Shown here piece by piece: positions 17,287 through 26,832 of a DNA stretch of 64,000 nt. The stretch covers positions 1,612,001 through 1,676,000 of the forward strand of contig JADKHR010000001.1 of NCBI GenBank assembly GCA_016721625.1. The letters are read 5' to 3'. Numbering within the stretch: position 1 is the stretch's first letter; the number at the start of each line of letters is the position of its first letter. The notes below the pieces were generated by a model, which saw nothing but the letters and a program-made list of their open reading frames with translations, did not search any database and was not told the DNA's origin. Source of the DNA: Elusimicrobiota bacterium (GTDB lineage Bacteria > Elusimicrobiota > Elusimicrobia > FEN-1173). The position numbers and the translations under genes were made by a program.

Positions 17287-18492
17287 TCAAGCCCCCAATG
17301 AAAAATCGCGCGGACGCCGACACCGAGGAAAAAAATAATGGCGAAGGGCCGCGACCGTGCGGGCGGCCGCGCGGCCGTCGCCATAGGGGTTGACCGTACG
17401 GGCCATGCGGCGGTAAAAGGCGGCGTCGTCCAACAGCTTTTCGATCCAGCGTTTGAGGTGGACGCCGTCGGTGCCCACCAAACGCGCCGCCCCCGCGCGG
17501 ACGGCCTCGGGCCGCTCGGTCACCGCGCGGAGAACCAAGACCGGCTTCCCCAGGCTCGGGGCCTCTTCCTGGATGCCGCCTGAATCGGTCACGACAAAAA
17601 GACATTTTTTGAGAAGGTGGATAAGCGGACCGTATTCCAGCGGGTCCGTGAGACACACGTTGGCCAGGCCTCCCAGGATCCGACGGGCGGGCAATCGAAC
17701 GTTGGGGTTCGGATGCACGGGATAAATAAAACCCAAGGTGGGCCGAGCCATGGCCACGGCCCGAAGGGCTTCGAACACTTCTTCCAGGGGCTGACCGAAG
17801 TTCTCCCGGCGATGGGCCGTAACGAGGATAAAGGGCCCCTTCGCGATGCGGGCCGCCGATGCTGGAAAATGAGGCGGATTGGTTTTCAATCGCTTCAGAC
17901 CCAGTTGAAGGGCGTCGATGCCGGTGTTGCCCGTTACAAATATTTTGGAGGGCGGGACGCCCTCCCGGCGCAGGTTCCGCTGGGCTCCCGCCGTCGGGGC
18001 GAAGTGCAGGACCGCCACCCCATCCGTCAGTTTGCGGTTGATTTCTTCCGGAAAGGGGTGCGCGTCGTCGTGGGAACGCAGTCCCGCCTCCACGTGGCCC
18101 ACGGGGATCCGTTGATAGAAAGCGGCGAGGGTGGCCATGAGGGTTGTGGACGTATCCCCGTGAACCAAAACCAAATCAGGATGTTCCTCTTTTAAAACGG
18201 GTTCCAGGCGGCTCAACGCGCGGACCGAAACGTCGGTCAGGGTTTGCCCGACCCGCATGACGCCGAGATCGTGATGGGGTTTGAGGCCGAAAAGGCTCAT
18301 CGCTTGGTCCAATAGGCCCCGGTGCTGGGCCGTCACGGCGATCCTGGGTTCGAACTCCCGGGGAAATTTCGCCAATTCCATGGCCACCGGGGCCATTTTG
18401 ATGGCTTCGGGACGTGTTCCGAAAATGAGGAGAATCTTTTTCCGTCCATGGGGCGGTGATTTTTTAGACACAAACGATCCGTTGGATGACAT
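17287..18492 (-). CDS. wecB: UDP-N-acetylglucosamine 2-epimerase (non-hydrolysing)
   Basis: 401 residues. It begins with a short polar extension, then KKILLIFGTRPEAIKMAPVAMEL, the family signature. Also present are VTAQHRGLLDQ, HGDTSTTLMATLAAFYQ, VGHVEAGLRSHD..HPFPEEINRKLTD, VTAHRRENFG and TDSGGIQEEAPSLGKPVLVLR, so both Rossmann halves of the GT-B fold and the conserved His and Glu residues are intact. It interconverts UDP-GlcNAc and UDP-ManNAc for surface polysaccharide. The wecA-like transferase lies 384 bp upstream on the same strand, consistent with envelope glycan synthesis. Confidence 0.94.
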   Translation of the reverse strand: MSSNGSFVSKKSPPHGRKKILLIFGTRPEAIKMAPVAMELAKFPREFEPRIAVTAQHRGLLDQAMSLFGLKPHHDLGVMRVGQTLTDVSVRALSRLEPVLKEEHPDLVLVHGDTSTTLMATLAAFYQRIPVGHVEAGLRSHDDAHPFPEEINRKLTDGVAVLHFAPTAGAQRNLRREGVPPSKIFVTGNTGIDALQLGLKRLKTNPPHFPASAARIAKGPFILVTAHRRENFGQPLEEVFEALRAVAMARPTLGFIYPVHPNPNVRLPARRILGGLANVCLTDPLEYGPLIHLLKKCLFVVTDSGGIQEEAPSLGKPVLVLRAVTERPEAVRAGAARLVGTDGVHLKRWIEKLLDDAAFYRRMARTVNPYGDGRAAARTVAALRHYFFPRCRRPRDFSLGA

Positions 18493-18628
18493 CGCTAAAA
18501 AACTCCTTTGACCAGATCTTGAGCGCGCCGGGCGCTATGACGAACGGTTCCACTTCTCGTCAAGGTTGCAAGTGATGTTTCTCGATATCGGTCATTTCAT
18601 TGGCGATCTTCATCGCATGTCTTATTCA

Positions 18629-18663
18629 GCATAGTATGTCCATTATTTGTGGACATACTATGC
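18629..18663. repeat. Perfect 13-bp inverted repeat
   Basis: GCATAGTATGTCC at 18629-18641 and its exact inverse at 18651-18663 are separated by 9 nt. It is AT-rich compared with the surroundings. It lies in a 383-bp gap between wecB and the wecA-like gene. It could be an operator or recombination site; no T-run makes it a plain terminator. Confidence 0.55.
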
Positions 18664-18713
18664 CAAAAACGACGTTTATTTTTTGTTTCAGTTTAGCGTT
18701 CCGAAGAGATTTT

Positions 18714-18797
18714 TGTAGCTGCCCGATTTATCGGGCGATTGAACATCGGAAGAACTCATTTTAGGAAAAGTGGCCCCATAAATGGGGCAACTACAAA
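18714..18797. repeat. Inverted pair of REP-like palindromes
   Basis: A forward unit (TGTAGCT, then GCCCGATTTATCGGGC, 18714-18741) and a reverse unit (GGCCCCATAAATGGGGC, then AACTACA, 18772-18795) are arranged head to head about 30 bp apart, like a BIME. The same pairing occurs at 25342-25428. Confidence 0.6.
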
Positions 18798-18875
18798 ATG
18801 CATGTTCGGTCGCATACGCCAGGCGACTAAAGAAACATGCCGACGGAAAAATGGCAGGGCGGGCCTCCCTCCTCC

Positions 18876-19925
18876 CTAGACCCTCCCGCGGAAAAACGTT
18901 AACAAAAGGGCGGCCATGGACAACAGGAGGGTGGCGACGTAGACCAACAGCACGACTTCCCTCTGGGTCCACCCCTGGGCCAGGAGGCGGTGGTGGAAAT
19001 GGCCCCGGTCGGCGGTCATGAGGCCGCCGCCACGACGGGCGCGCCGCACCAAAGCGAAAGCCACGTCCACCACCGGGAGGGCCACCACCAGGACTGGGAT
19101 CAGGAAGGCGATGACGGCGCTGGTCTTGAGGGTCCCGATAATACTCACGGCCCCCAGCATGAAACCCAGGAAGAGAGCGCCGCCGTCCCCCATGAAGACC
19201 TTGGCCGGATGGAAATTGTAGATCAAAAACCCCAGACAGGCTCCGGCGATGGCCGAGGCCAAAACCGACGCGAGCTTTAACTGTTTGGCGTAAAGAACAA
19301 CTTTGGTGTCGGCTTGAAGGAGGGCCACGAAAAGGAACGTCCCGGCGGCGATGGCGCAAATCCCTCCAGCCAAACCGTCCAACCCGTCCGTCAAGTTGAT
19401 GGCGTTCATGAACCCCAATAACCAAAAAAGGGTCACGATCTGGGAAACCAGGAGCGGGAACGTGACGAACCCGAACCCTGGAATGGCCAAGCCCGCCATG
19501 CGGACGCCGTACATCATGGCCACGTAGGCGGCGATGATTTGGGCCAACAACTTGACCACGGGCGGCAGGGAACGCCGGTCGTCCCACATGCCCAAGACCA
19601 CGCACACCAGGGACCCCATGAGAACGCCGGTCAACTGGGCCTTGAGACTCAACACCCCCACGGCCTGGCCTTTTTCTAAAATCCGAAAACGGTAGTCGAG
19701 CAGTTTCGCAAACCAGGGGGAGAGAAAAACCGCGGCCCCCAGACCCAAAAAAACCCCGCCGGCGATGGCCCCGCCCCCCCAGCGGGCGGTGGGTTGGGTG
19801 TGGACCTTGCGGGGGTCCGGCAGATCCATCACCCCGAACCGGCGGGAAAGGCCCATGAAAGCGGGGACCAGCCCCGCCGTTCCGGCGAGCGCGATAAAAA
19901 AAGCGACGAGTTGAGCGCGGATCAA
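18876..19925 (-). CDS. wecA: Undecaprenyl-phosphate GlcNAc/MurNAc-type 1-phosphate transferase (WecA/TagO/MraY family)
   Basis: About 349 residues from TTG 19925, 7 bases after the glyA stop. The longer open frame overlaps glyA and is unlikely. It is a polytopic membrane protein with about ten hydrophobic helices. Family motifs: DLPDPRKVHTQPTARWGGG, GMWDDRRSLPP, FMNAINLTDGLDGLAGG, FHPAKVFMGDGGALFLGF and the cytoplasmic HFHHRLL near the C-terminus. It transfers a sugar-1-phosphate from a UDP-sugar to the lipid carrier, the first step of O-antigen, teichoic acid or similar glycan. The exact sugar is not readable. Confidence 0.9.
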   Translation of the reverse strand: MIRAQLVAFFIALAGTAGLVPAFMGLSRRFGVMDLPDPRKVHTQPTARWGGGAIAGGVFLGLGAAVFLSPWFAKLLDYRFRILEKGQAVGVLSLKAQLTGVLMGSLVCVVLGMWDDRRSLPPVVKLLAQIIAAYVAMMYGVRMAGLAIPGFGFVTFPLLVSQIVTLFWLLGFMNAINLTDGLDGLAGGICAIAAGTFLFVALLQADTKVVLYAKQLKLASVLASAIAGACLGFLIYNFHPAKVFMGDGGALFLGFMLGAVSIIGTLKTSAVIAFLIPVLVVALPVVDVAFALVRRARRGGGLMTADRGHFHHRLLAQGWTQREVVLLVYVATLLLSMAALLLTFFRGRV

Positions 19926-19932
19926 ACCGGTC

Positions 19933-21186
19933 TCAAGCCCTCGCGAGTCGGTGGGCGTAGAGGGGAAATTTTTTGGAAAGGGCCAACACCCCTTTCCGTA
20001 TTTTAGCCAAGCGTTTCGGGTCGGCTCTGAATTCGATGGCCTCATTGATCCACCCGGCCACCGTTTCCATTTCTTTCTCCTTCATGCCCCGGGTGGTGAG
20101 CGCGGGGGTTCCCAGGCGGACGCCGGAGGTGACGAAGGGCTTTTCCGGATCGAAGGGGATGGTGTTTTTGTTGACCGTGATCCCCGCGTGACCCAAAACG
20201 AGCTCCGCCTCTTTCCCGTTCACCGATTTTGAGCGGAGGTCGATGGTCAGGAGGTGGCAGTCGGTTCCCCCCGAGACGATGCGGAACCCGTGCCTCGCTA
20301 ACGCCGCGGCCAACGCCCGGGCGTTGGCGAGGACCTGGGCCTGGTATTTTTTGAACCCGGGTTTGAGCGCTTCGCCGAAGGCCACGGCCTTGGCCGCGAT
20401 GACGTGCATCAAGGGCCCGCCCTGGATGCCGGGGAAAACGGCCCGGTCGATGTCCTTGGCGTATTTTTCTTTACAGAGGATGACGCCGCCGCGCGGGCCG
20501 CGCAGGGTTTTGTGGGTGGTGGTGGTCACGAAGTCCGCGAGGGCGACGGGGCTTGGGTAGAGGCCCGCCGCCACCAATCCCGCGTAGTGAGCGATGTCCG
20601 CGAAGAGCATGGCCCCGACGGAATCGGCGATGGCCCGGAGCCGGGCCCAGTCGATCACCCGGGAATAGTTGGACGCTCCCGAAAGGATCATCTTGGGCTT
20701 GTGCTCGGCCGCCAATTGGGCCAGCCGGTCGTAGTCGATCTGTTCCGTTTCCGGATGGACGCCGTAGGACACGACCTTGAAATATTTCCCCGAAAAATTG
20801 AGCGGGTGCCCGTGGGTCAGGTGCCCCCCGTGGGACAGTTCCAACCCCATGAGGGTATCGCCCGGGGTCAGCATCGCGAGGTAAACCGCCATGTTCGCCT
20901 GGGAGCCCGAATGGGGTTGGACGTTGGCGTGTTCCGCGCCGAAAAGGGTTTTTAGCCGCTCGATGGCGAGCGTCTCGGCTTTGTCCACTTCCTCGCAACC
21001 GCCGTAATACCGTTTGCCGGGATATCCCTCGGCGTATTTGTTCGTGAGGACGGACCCCTGGGCTTCGAGCACGGCCTCCGAGACATAGTTCTCGGAAGCG
21101 ATCATCTCCAACCCTTCCTCCTGCCTCTTCGTCTCCGCCAGAATCGTCTGGTAAAGTTTTGGATCGGATTTTTTAAGAAAGCTCAT
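19933..21186 (-). CDS. glyA: Serine hydroxymethyltransferase
   Basis: 417 residues from ATG 21186 with a strong AGGAGG. It opens [36 protein letters not shown], typical of GlyA. The PLP motif [14 protein letters not shown] contains the Schiff-base lysine. Also present: [24 protein letters not shown] and [13 protein letters not shown]. It converts serine plus tetrahydrofolate to glycine and methylene-THF. It overlaps in transcription with the wecA-like gene downstream and tsaC upstream (8 bp gap). Confidence 0.97.
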   Translation of the reverse strand: MSFLKKSDPKLYQTILAETKRQEEGLEMIASENYVSEAVLEAQGSVLTNKYAEGYPGKRYYGGCEEVDKAETLAIERLKTLFGAEHANVQPHSGSQANMAVYLAMLTPGDTLMGLELSHGGHLTHGHPLNFSGKYFKVVSYGVHPETEQIDYDRLAQLAAEHKPKMILSGASNYSRVIDWARLRAIADSVGAMLFADIAHYAGLVAAGLYPSPVALADFVTTTTHKTLRGPRGGVILCKEKYAKDIDRAVFPGIQGGPLMHVIAAKAVAFGEALKPGFKKYQAQVLANARALAAALARHGFRIVSGGTDCHLLTIDLRSKSVNGKEAELVLGHAGITVNKNTIPFDPEKPFVTSGVRLGTPALTTRGMKEKEMETVAGWINEAIEFRADPKRLAKIRKGVLALSKKFPLYAHRLARA

Positions 21187-21194
21187 GGGTCCTC

Positions 21195-21836
21195 CTAGAG
21201 ATATTTCATCAGTTCTTTCTTCTTGATCGCGCCCTCGCGGACGAGGGTCCAGTGGGTGCTGGAGACGTCGAGAACCGTCGATGGAATGCCGACGGGACAT
21301 CGGCCGGCGTTCACCAACAGATCCACGCGGCCGCCAAAGAGGATTTCAGCCTCTTTCCCCGAAACCGCTTCCGGATCGCCGGAACGGTTGGCGCTTGTGA
21401 CGGCCAGGGGCTGGCCCATTTCCCTTAAAATCGCCAGGGCCACAGGGTGGGCCGGGATCCGGAGAGCGAGGGTGTCTTTCCCTCCGGTGGCCCATCGGCC
21501 CAGAGAAGATGTATTGAAAACCACGGTCAAGGGACCGGGCCAATAGGCGTGGAGGAGACGCCTCAATCGCGTCTCCGGCGGTTCCACCAGCGCCAGCGCT
21601 TGTTTTAAGCCAGCCACCAAAAACGGCAAAGGCTTTTTGTAAGAACGCCCCTTCAGCCGATAAATCTCGCGGATGGCCTGGGGGCGGAAAATGCTGGCCC
21701 CGATCCCATAGACCGTGTCGGTGGGAAACACCGCCACGCCGCCGGCGCGAAGAACGGAAACCGTTTGCGCCAAGGAGGAGGAGCCGATTCGGCGACCTTT
21801 GACGCTAATCAACTGTGTGTCAGCCCTCCGCCTCAC
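21195..21836 (-). CDS. L-threonylcarbamoyladenylate synthase (Sua5/YciO/YrdC)
   Basis: About 213 residues from GTG 21836 just behind a GGGGGGAA stretch; a TTG at 21812 is an alternative. The frame is open upstream into argJ but is not protein-like there. YrdC-domain motifs: [52 protein letters not shown] and [13 protein letters not shown]. It makes the threonylcarbamoyl-AMP used for t6A37 in ANN-decoding tRNAs. There is no C-terminal Sua5 domain, so it is the short TsaC type. Confidence 0.9.
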   Translation of the reverse strand: MRRRADTQLISVKGRRIGSSSLAQTVSVLRAGGVAVFPTDTVYGIGASIFRPQAIREIYRLKGRSYKKPLPFLVAGLKQALALVEPPETRLRRLLHAYWPGPLTVVFNTSSLGRWATGGKDTLALRIPAHPVALAILREMGQPLAVTSANRSGDPEAVSGKEAEILFGGRVDLLVNAGRCPVGIPSTVLDVSSTHWTLVREGAIKKKELMKYL

Positions 21837-21847
21837 TTCCCCCCCCC

Positions 21848-23068
21848 CTACGTCGTGTAATCCGCGTTGATGGCGATGTAGTCCTTGGAGTAGTCGCAGG
21901 TGGCGTAGCGGCTCCAGGCTTTTCCCTGGTGGAGATCGACGACGATCGTCACGCGGTCCTTTTTCAAAATCCCGTGGACGGCTTTTTCGGAATAGTCGGC
22001 CTTTCCGCCCTTCCGGCAAACGGGGACGTCGCCGATGGAGACATCCACCCGGTTGGGATCCAAGGGTACCCCGGCGCGGCCCAGGGCAGCCAGGATGCGG
22101 CCCCAGTTGGGGTCGGCCCCGTGGAGCGCGGTTTTAAAAAGGGCGCTGGTGGCCACGGTAGCGGCCAACCGGTGGGCGTCCTTTTCCGTTCGCGCGCCCT
22201 GGACGAAGATCCAGGCCACCCGCGTGGCCCCCTCGCCATCCGCGGCGATTTGGGTGGAGAGGGAGAGACACACGTCCTCCAGAGCCGACCGAAAGGCTTT
22301 CAAAGCTTTGGCGTCGGAGGGGCGCAGGGTTCCCGCCGCGCCGTTGGCCAACAGGAAAAGACTGTCGTTGGTGGAAGTGTCGCCGTCGACGCTCACGCAG
22401 TTGAACGTCCGCCGGGCGGCGTCCGACAGGGCCTTTTGGAGGAACGGCGCGGGGAGGCCCGCGTCGGTTAAAACCACGGACAACATCGTGGCCATGTCGG
22501 GATGGATCATCCCGGCCCCTTTGGCGCATCCCCACACCGTGAACGTGGCGCCGCCCGCGACGAACGTGGATCGGGCGGCTTTGGGGCGGGTGTCGGTGGT
22601 CATGATGGCGCGGACCGCGTCCTCCGCGGAGGAAGACGCCCCCTTTCGAACGAGGGCGGCGATTTCCCGCAGGCCCCGGCCAAGCGCCGGTCGCGGCAGG
22701 TGCCGGCCGATGACCCCCGTGGACGCCACCAAGACATCCGAGGATTTCAGGTCCAACCGATGGGCCAATTCCTTCGCCGTCCAGGCTGTGTCCGCGGCCC
22801 CTTGTTTTCCGGTGCAGGCGTTGGCGCAACCCGAATTGATGATCACCGCTCGGGCGTTCGGGGACGCGGCCAGTTTCTTTCGGCCATAAAGGACCGGGGC
22901 GGCGGCGAAGAGATTTTTGGTGAACACCCCCGCCGCCCGGGCGGGGCGGTCGGACAGGAAGAGCGCCAGGTCTTTCTTCCCGGGGACGGAAGAAATTCCG
23001 CACCGAAGCCCGCGCAGTTGAAAACCCGCCGGCAGGTCGGAGTTCTTGAGGGGGACGGTGGCGCCCAT
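21848..23068 (-). CDS. argJ: Bifunctional glutamate N-acetyltransferase / ornithine acetyltransferase
   Basis: 406 residues from ATG 23068, two bases after the stop of the small zinc-ribbon gene. It contains the ArgJ self-cleavage motif KGAGMIHPDMATML, where processing before Thr yields the two chains. Also present: INSGCANACTGKQG, ASTGVIG, SVDGDTSTNDS, GADPNWGRILAALG and the C-terminal YAINADYTT-type ending. It recycles the acetyl group in the cyclic arginine pathway. argC lies in the same run, separated only by the zinc-ribbon gene. Confidence 0.95.
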   Translation of the reverse strand: MGATVPLKNSDLPAGFQLRGLRCGISSVPGKKDLALFLSDRPARAAGVFTKNLFAAAPVLYGRKKLAASPNARAVIINSGCANACTGKQGAADTAWTAKELAHRLDLKSSDVLVASTGVIGRHLPRPALGRGLREIAALVRKGASSSAEDAVRAIMTTDTRPKAARSTFVAGGATFTVWGCAKGAGMIHPDMATMLSVVLTDAGLPAPFLQKALSDAARRTFNCVSVDGDTSTNDSLFLLANGAAGTLRPSDAKALKAFRSALEDVCLSLSTQIAADGEGATRVAWIFVQGARTEKDAHRLAATVATSALFKTALHGADPNWGRILAALGRAGVPLDPNRVDVSIGDVPVCRKGGKADYSEKAVHGILKKDRVTIVVDLHQGKAWSRYATCDYSKDYIAINADYTT

Positions 23069-23070
23069 GG

Positions 23071-23268
23071 CTACCGCTGGCGGGGGCCTCGATTTCGGCG
23101 GGTCTGTTTCCGGCAGGCGGGGCACCGTTTCGGCTCGGACAGGCCCCGTTCAGCGAAAAACTTCTGTTCCCCTTCCTCAAAGAAAAAAGGGCTCTTGCAC
23201 TCGGCGCAGGTGAGCTTCTTGTCTTTCGACAGTCCGGCGACCCGCTTTATCCATGCGATCAATCCCAT
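23071..23268 (-). CDS. Small zinc-ribbon protein
   Basis: 65 residues: MGLIAWIKRVAG, then a two-knuckle zinc ribbon with CAEC at 20-23 and CPAC at 49-52, around FFFEEGEQKFFAERGL and EPKRCPACR. This is the 'probable zinc-binding' type (zf-trcl-like) widespread in bacteria without a defined role. The gene sits between argC and argJ, 11 bp and 2 bp from them, so it is surely co-transcribed. Whether it has anything to do with arginine synthesis is unknown. The basic tail (RRNRGPRQR) hints at nucleic-acid binding. Confidence 0.85.
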   Translation of the reverse strand: MGLIAWIKRVAGLSKDKKLTCAECKSPFFFEEGEQKFFAERGLSEPKRCPACRKQTRRNRGPRQR

Positions 23269-23279
23269 AGGGTTCCCTC

Positions 23280-24302
23280 TTATTTTATTCCCAGGGCCTC
23301 CGGGAGGCCGAAGAGAAGATTCATGTTTTGCACCGCCTGGCCCGACGCGCCCTTCACCAAATTGTCGAGCGCGGCCAACACCACCACCCGGCGGTTCCGT
23401 TCATCGATGGTCACATTGATGTCGACGTAGTTCGTTCCCGCCGTGTCCTTGGTCTGGGGCCAGCGGCCTTCGGGGAGAAGGCGGAGGAAACGTTCCCCAC
23501 CGTAATCTTCCTCGAAAGCGCGCCGAACCGCGGCGGCGTTCATTTTCTTTTTCAGCGTCCCGTAGGCGGTCACCAAAATGCCCCGGGTCATGGGCACCAG
23601 GTGCGGCACGAAGGTCAACGACGCCTTGGCCCCGGACTGATCTTCCAGCACCTGCTCGATTTCCGGCACATGGCGATGTTTCGCCACGGCGTAGGCTTGG
23701 AAATTCTCCGTGGCCTCGCAGTAGAGATACATCGGATCCAACTTCTTTCCCGCCCCCGAAACCCCGGATTTGGCGTCCACGACCACGGACCCCGGAACCA
23801 GCCATTTTCGCCGCGCCAAGGGGGTCAAGGCCAGGATTGTCGCCGTGGCATAACAGCCGGGGTTGGCAATGAGCGGGGCTCCGGGGATTTCCTTTCGGTA
23901 GAGTTCGGGAAGGCCGTAGACCGCTTTTTTGAGGAGAGCCGGGGAAGCGTGTTTCACCTGGTACCACGCCTCGTAGGTTTTGACATCTTTCAGGCGGAAA
24001 TCGGCGGACAGGTCCACGGCGCGTCGGCCCTGGGCCACGAAGCTCGCGATATTTTTGCTCCCGACCCCGTGGGGGAGGGCGAAAAACGCCACGTCGCAAC
24101 CGGCCGCCAACGTCTTGGCGTCGAACGCTTCCAGGGTGAGGTCCAGGCGCCCGCGCAGGAAGGGATGGACGTCCGAAACCTTTTGGCCGGGTTTCGACTC
24201 CGAGGTCACATGAGCCACCCGGACTTCCGGATGGGCCAGCAAAATCTTCAACAGTTCTCCGCCCGTGTAGCCCGTGGAACCGACGACCGATACGCGAATC
24301 AT
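23280..24302 (-). CDS. argC: N-acetyl-gamma-glutamyl-phosphate reductase
   Basis: 340 residues. NADP-binding start MIRVSVVGSTGYTGGELLKILLAHPEV and catalytic NPGCYATATIL with the nucleophilic Cys. Also FALPHGV, AKSGVSGAGKK and the HRHVPEIEQVL histidine region. It makes N-acetylglutamate semialdehyde in arginine synthesis. The ATG overlaps the rsmI stop (ATGA). Confidence 0.95.
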   Translation of the reverse strand: MIRVSVVGSTGYTGGELLKILLAHPEVRVAHVTSESKPGQKVSDVHPFLRGRLDLTLEAFDAKTLAAGCDVAFFALPHGVGSKNIASFVAQGRRAVDLSADFRLKDVKTYEAWYQVKHASPALLKKAVYGLPELYRKEIPGAPLIANPGCYATATILALTPLARRKWLVPGSVVVDAKSGVSGAGKKLDPMYLYCEATENFQAYAVAKHRHVPEIEQVLEDQSGAKASLTFVPHLVPMTRGILVTAYGTLKKKMNAAAVRRAFEEDYGGERFLRLLPEGRWPQTKDTAGTNYVDINVTIDERNRRVVVLAALDNLVKGASGQAVQNMNLLFGLPEALGIK

Positions 24303-24979
24303 AATTTTTCTCCAAACTGAGGGGCGACGACCACCGTGATCTCGCCCAAAATTTCCTTCCGCGCCTGCAGTGCCGCGTGGACCTCGGAGAGGCGGCCGCG
24401 GATGAATTCCTCGTGGATCTTCGTCAGTTCCCTCGCCACGACCGCCGGGACGTCGCCGAAAACGTCCCGGGCGGCCTCCAGCGCCGCCAGAACCCGGTGC
24501 GGGGACTCATAAAAGACCACCGTGCGTTCCCGCCCCGCCGCTTCCAGTTCCCGGCGGAACCGGCCGGGCCGACGGGGTAAAAAACCTAAAAACGTGAACC
24601 GGTCCCAGGGGAGCCCGGAAGCCGCCAGGGCCGCCAGGAGAGCCGAGGGCCCCGGGATGGGGACCACGGTCAGCCCCCGCTCCACCGCCAGGGCCACCAA
24701 CCGCCCGCCGGGGTCCGAAAGTCCCGGCGTCCCAGCGTCCGTCACCAACGCCAGATCTTCCCCCTGGGCCAGCCGCTCCAAGAGGCGGGGCGCCTGCCGT
24801 TCGTGAACATGCTCGTCGTAGCGGACCAGGGGCCGCTCGATCCCCGCGTGCCGAAGCAATTGTCCTGTCCGCCGGGTATCCTCCGCCAGAACGGCCGAGG
24901 CGGAAGCCAAGGTCTCCCGAGCCCGCTCCGTAAGGTCTTTTAAATGCCCGATGGGCGTGGCCACGACGAAAAGAGCCAT
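24299..24979 (-). CDS. rsmI: 16S rRNA (cytidine1402-2'-O)-methyltransferase
   Basis: 226 residues: MALFVVATPIGHLKDLTERA, LAEDTRRTGQLLRHAGI, ALVTDAGTPGLSDPG, VPIPGPSALLAALAASGLP, FTFLGFLPRR and ELTKIHEEFIRGRL are all RsmI signatures (SAM-dependent, tetrapyrrole-methylase fold). It stops about 50-60 residues earlier than E. coli RsmI, lacking the C-terminal helix-turn-helix part, as some other phyla do. It overlaps argC by 4 bp. Confidence 0.92.
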   Translation of the reverse strand: MALFVVATPIGHLKDLTERARETLASASAVLAEDTRRTGQLLRHAGIERPLVRYDEHVHERQAPRLLERLAQGEDLALVTDAGTPGLSDPGGRLVALAVERGLTVVPIPGPSALLAALAASGLPWDRFTFLGFLPRRPGRFRRELEAAGRERTVVFYESPHRVLAALEAARDVFGDVPAVVARELTKIHEEFIRGRLSEVHAALQARKEILGEITVVVAPQFGEKL

Positions 24980-25159
24980 GGAGTTAACCCGTTTTCCGCA
25001 ACACGAAACACCCCACGGCCGCCCCCCGCCCCGATTTCAGTATTTCAAGATTCTACCAAAACCAGTCCTCCATAAACGCAAAAAGACATTCCGGAGACAG
25101 GGGGGGGAAGACGCAGGGAAGGGTCCAATAGGAATTGGGCACCCATCGGGATAAACGCC

Positions 25160-25275
25160 AAGGCACCCCCAAAACCACCCCTCCCCGCCCCTCCCCTTCG
25201 CAAGGGGAGGGAAACAAAGGCAACCGTTTGTTCTTTTTTCCCCTCCTTCCGTAGGAGGGGATCAAGGGGAGGTCA
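25160..25275 (-). repeat. Double-hairpin dispersed repeat (CCTCCCCTT family), copy 1
   Basis: Hairpins CTCCCCTTCGCAAGGGGAG (about 25190-25208) and CCCCTCCTTCCGTAGGAGGGG (about 25240-25260) are separated by a variable spacer. The whole unit is the inverted counterpart of 33376-33488, including the outer GACCTCCCCTT and GGGGTG edges. Confidence 0.6.
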
Positions 25276-25311
25276 AAGCCTTGCTCTCCGTTCAAAGTCC
25301 CGGTTTAACTC

Positions 25312-25446
25312 CAATGCCGGTCAGTTAAGGGAAGGGCCGAATTGTAGCTGCCCCATTCATGGGGCGCGTTTTAGAGCGGATATTCGACGTCTACCCGTAA
25401 CAATCGCCCGATAAATCGGGCAGCTACGCTTAACTGACCAGCATTG
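25312..25446. mobile_element. Small MITE-like unit with 18-bp terminal inverted repeats enclosing two REP palindromes
   Basis: CAATGCCGGTCAGTTAAG at 25312-25329 matches the inverse of 25429-25446 at 17 of 18 bases. Inside, TGTAGCTGCCCCATTCATGG (from 25343) and CAATCGCCCGATAAATCGGG (from 25401) are head-to-head REP-like hairpins. Confidence 0.55.
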
Positions 25447-25508
25447 GGTCTAACTCAAACGTATAGGGAAGGATCAGCGCTTGCGGGAGGGAAAAACCAC
25501 GTGCCGAG

Positions 25509-26815
25509 TTACAGATAGCCCCAGGTGCGGAGGAGATCTCCGTCCCGGCGCCAGCGGTTGCCGATGTCGGTTCGGTAGAACATGTTGGGGATGATGATGT
25601 TTTTAACCCGGCTGTAGGCTTCGCGAGAAGCGTCGTCCATGGTGGGGCCGGAACCCGTGCAGACCAAGGCATAACCGGTTTGTCCGGCGAGAACCCATTC
25701 CCCGTCCACCACCTTGATGTCCCCGGGGTAGACGCCTTCCGTCATGGGCTTCTTAAAAAACACCACCGCGCCCGCGGAATAGCGTTCAAAAGCCGTTGTG
25801 TCTTCGAAAGGGAAAGGCGGCACCGCGATCACAACCCCGACCTGGAATCCTTTCTTGGTCCGCAAGGCGGGGGTCTGGCCCAGGGCGATGCCATGGAAAA
25901 AGTCGCCCCACCGCGACAGGGCGCCCTCCATCTGGATGCTGAGCGTCGGATAGCCGAACCGGGGGGTGCATTCCAACGGATAGATGGCGCGGGGGGTGGC
26001 GATGCAGTTGATATCGAAATAGCCGACGAATCCCACCGCGGCCAACCGTCCCGCCATCCTGGCGACGGTTTCCCGGTATAGGATGCTGTCCCCATCGTAA
26101 AACATGGAGGTGCCCATCTCCCCGGTGGACGGGCCGATGTCGTCGTTGAACATTTTTTTGTGTTCGAAGTTGATGCAGACGGGGAGGATGAACTCTTTTC
26201 CGTTAAAGAACCCGCCGATGGCCACTTCGACCCCGGTGGCGTATTTCTGAATTTGGAACGACTTGATCTGGCGGGCCCAGCCTTTTTTATACCGCTCCAA
26301 CATGGCCACCACGTCGTGCCCGTCTTCCTCCTGGCCCACGTAGGAAAGCACCTTGTCGTTTTGGGCGGACCCCGATGGTTTCACGACATAACGGTCGGGA
26401 TGGGATTTGACGAAGGCGATGGCCTCTTCAAAACTGGAAAATGTCCAGTGGGGGAGGATCGTCAAACCGGCGGATTTCATCTCCTGCTGACCGAAGTCCC
26501 GGTCGTCTTCCAGCCGGTCGGTGTAAGAGGTCCCGCCCACCACGGCCTTGCCTTCTTTTCGGAGCACCTCGACTTCTTTCCCGTAATCCGAATCGTCGAA
26601 GATGATCAGATCGGCCCAATCCTTGACCGTCTTCCAGTCGTCCACCTTTCCACAAACCCGTCGGACACATCCTTGTCGGCTTTGCTTTCAATGAAATATT
26701 TGACCTGGTTTCCCTCGGAGGTCAGTTGGCGGCAAAGGTCGCCGATGCACCCCACCCGGGAGACGCAGAGAATTTTTCGGGGCGGGACGGGTAGGATGGG
26801 CTTATCTTTTTCCAT
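25509..26815 (-). CDS. PurD-like ATP-grasp ligase (frameshifted)
   Basis: Two ORFs (26606-26815 and 25509-26645) join into about 435 residues. The N-terminal piece MEKDKPILPVPPRKILCVSRVGCIGDLC..KADKDVSDGFVE goes straight into VDDWKTVKDWADLIIFDDSDYGKE if one A is added to the AAA run at 26647-26649 (TTT on the plus strand). The rest resembles GARS/PurD ATP-grasp: RYVVKPSGSAQNDKVLSYVGQ, ATGVEVAIGGFFNGKEF, DINCIATPRAIYPLECTPRFGYPT. It lacks the full canonical PurD ends and has no purine neighbours, so the substrate is uncertain. It lies 17 bp downstream of the Aas-like gene. Confidence 0.75.
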
Positions 26816-26832
26816 AGAAGCCCACTACCGTA

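Larger units (their letters stand above)
24980..25508. other. 529-bp gene-free gap filled by repeats
   Basis: It contains a C/G-rich double-hairpin repeat (25160-25275) and a 135-bp terminal-inverted-repeat element (25312-25446) enclosing two REP-like palindromes. No ORF with protein-like composition is present. Confidence 0.6.
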
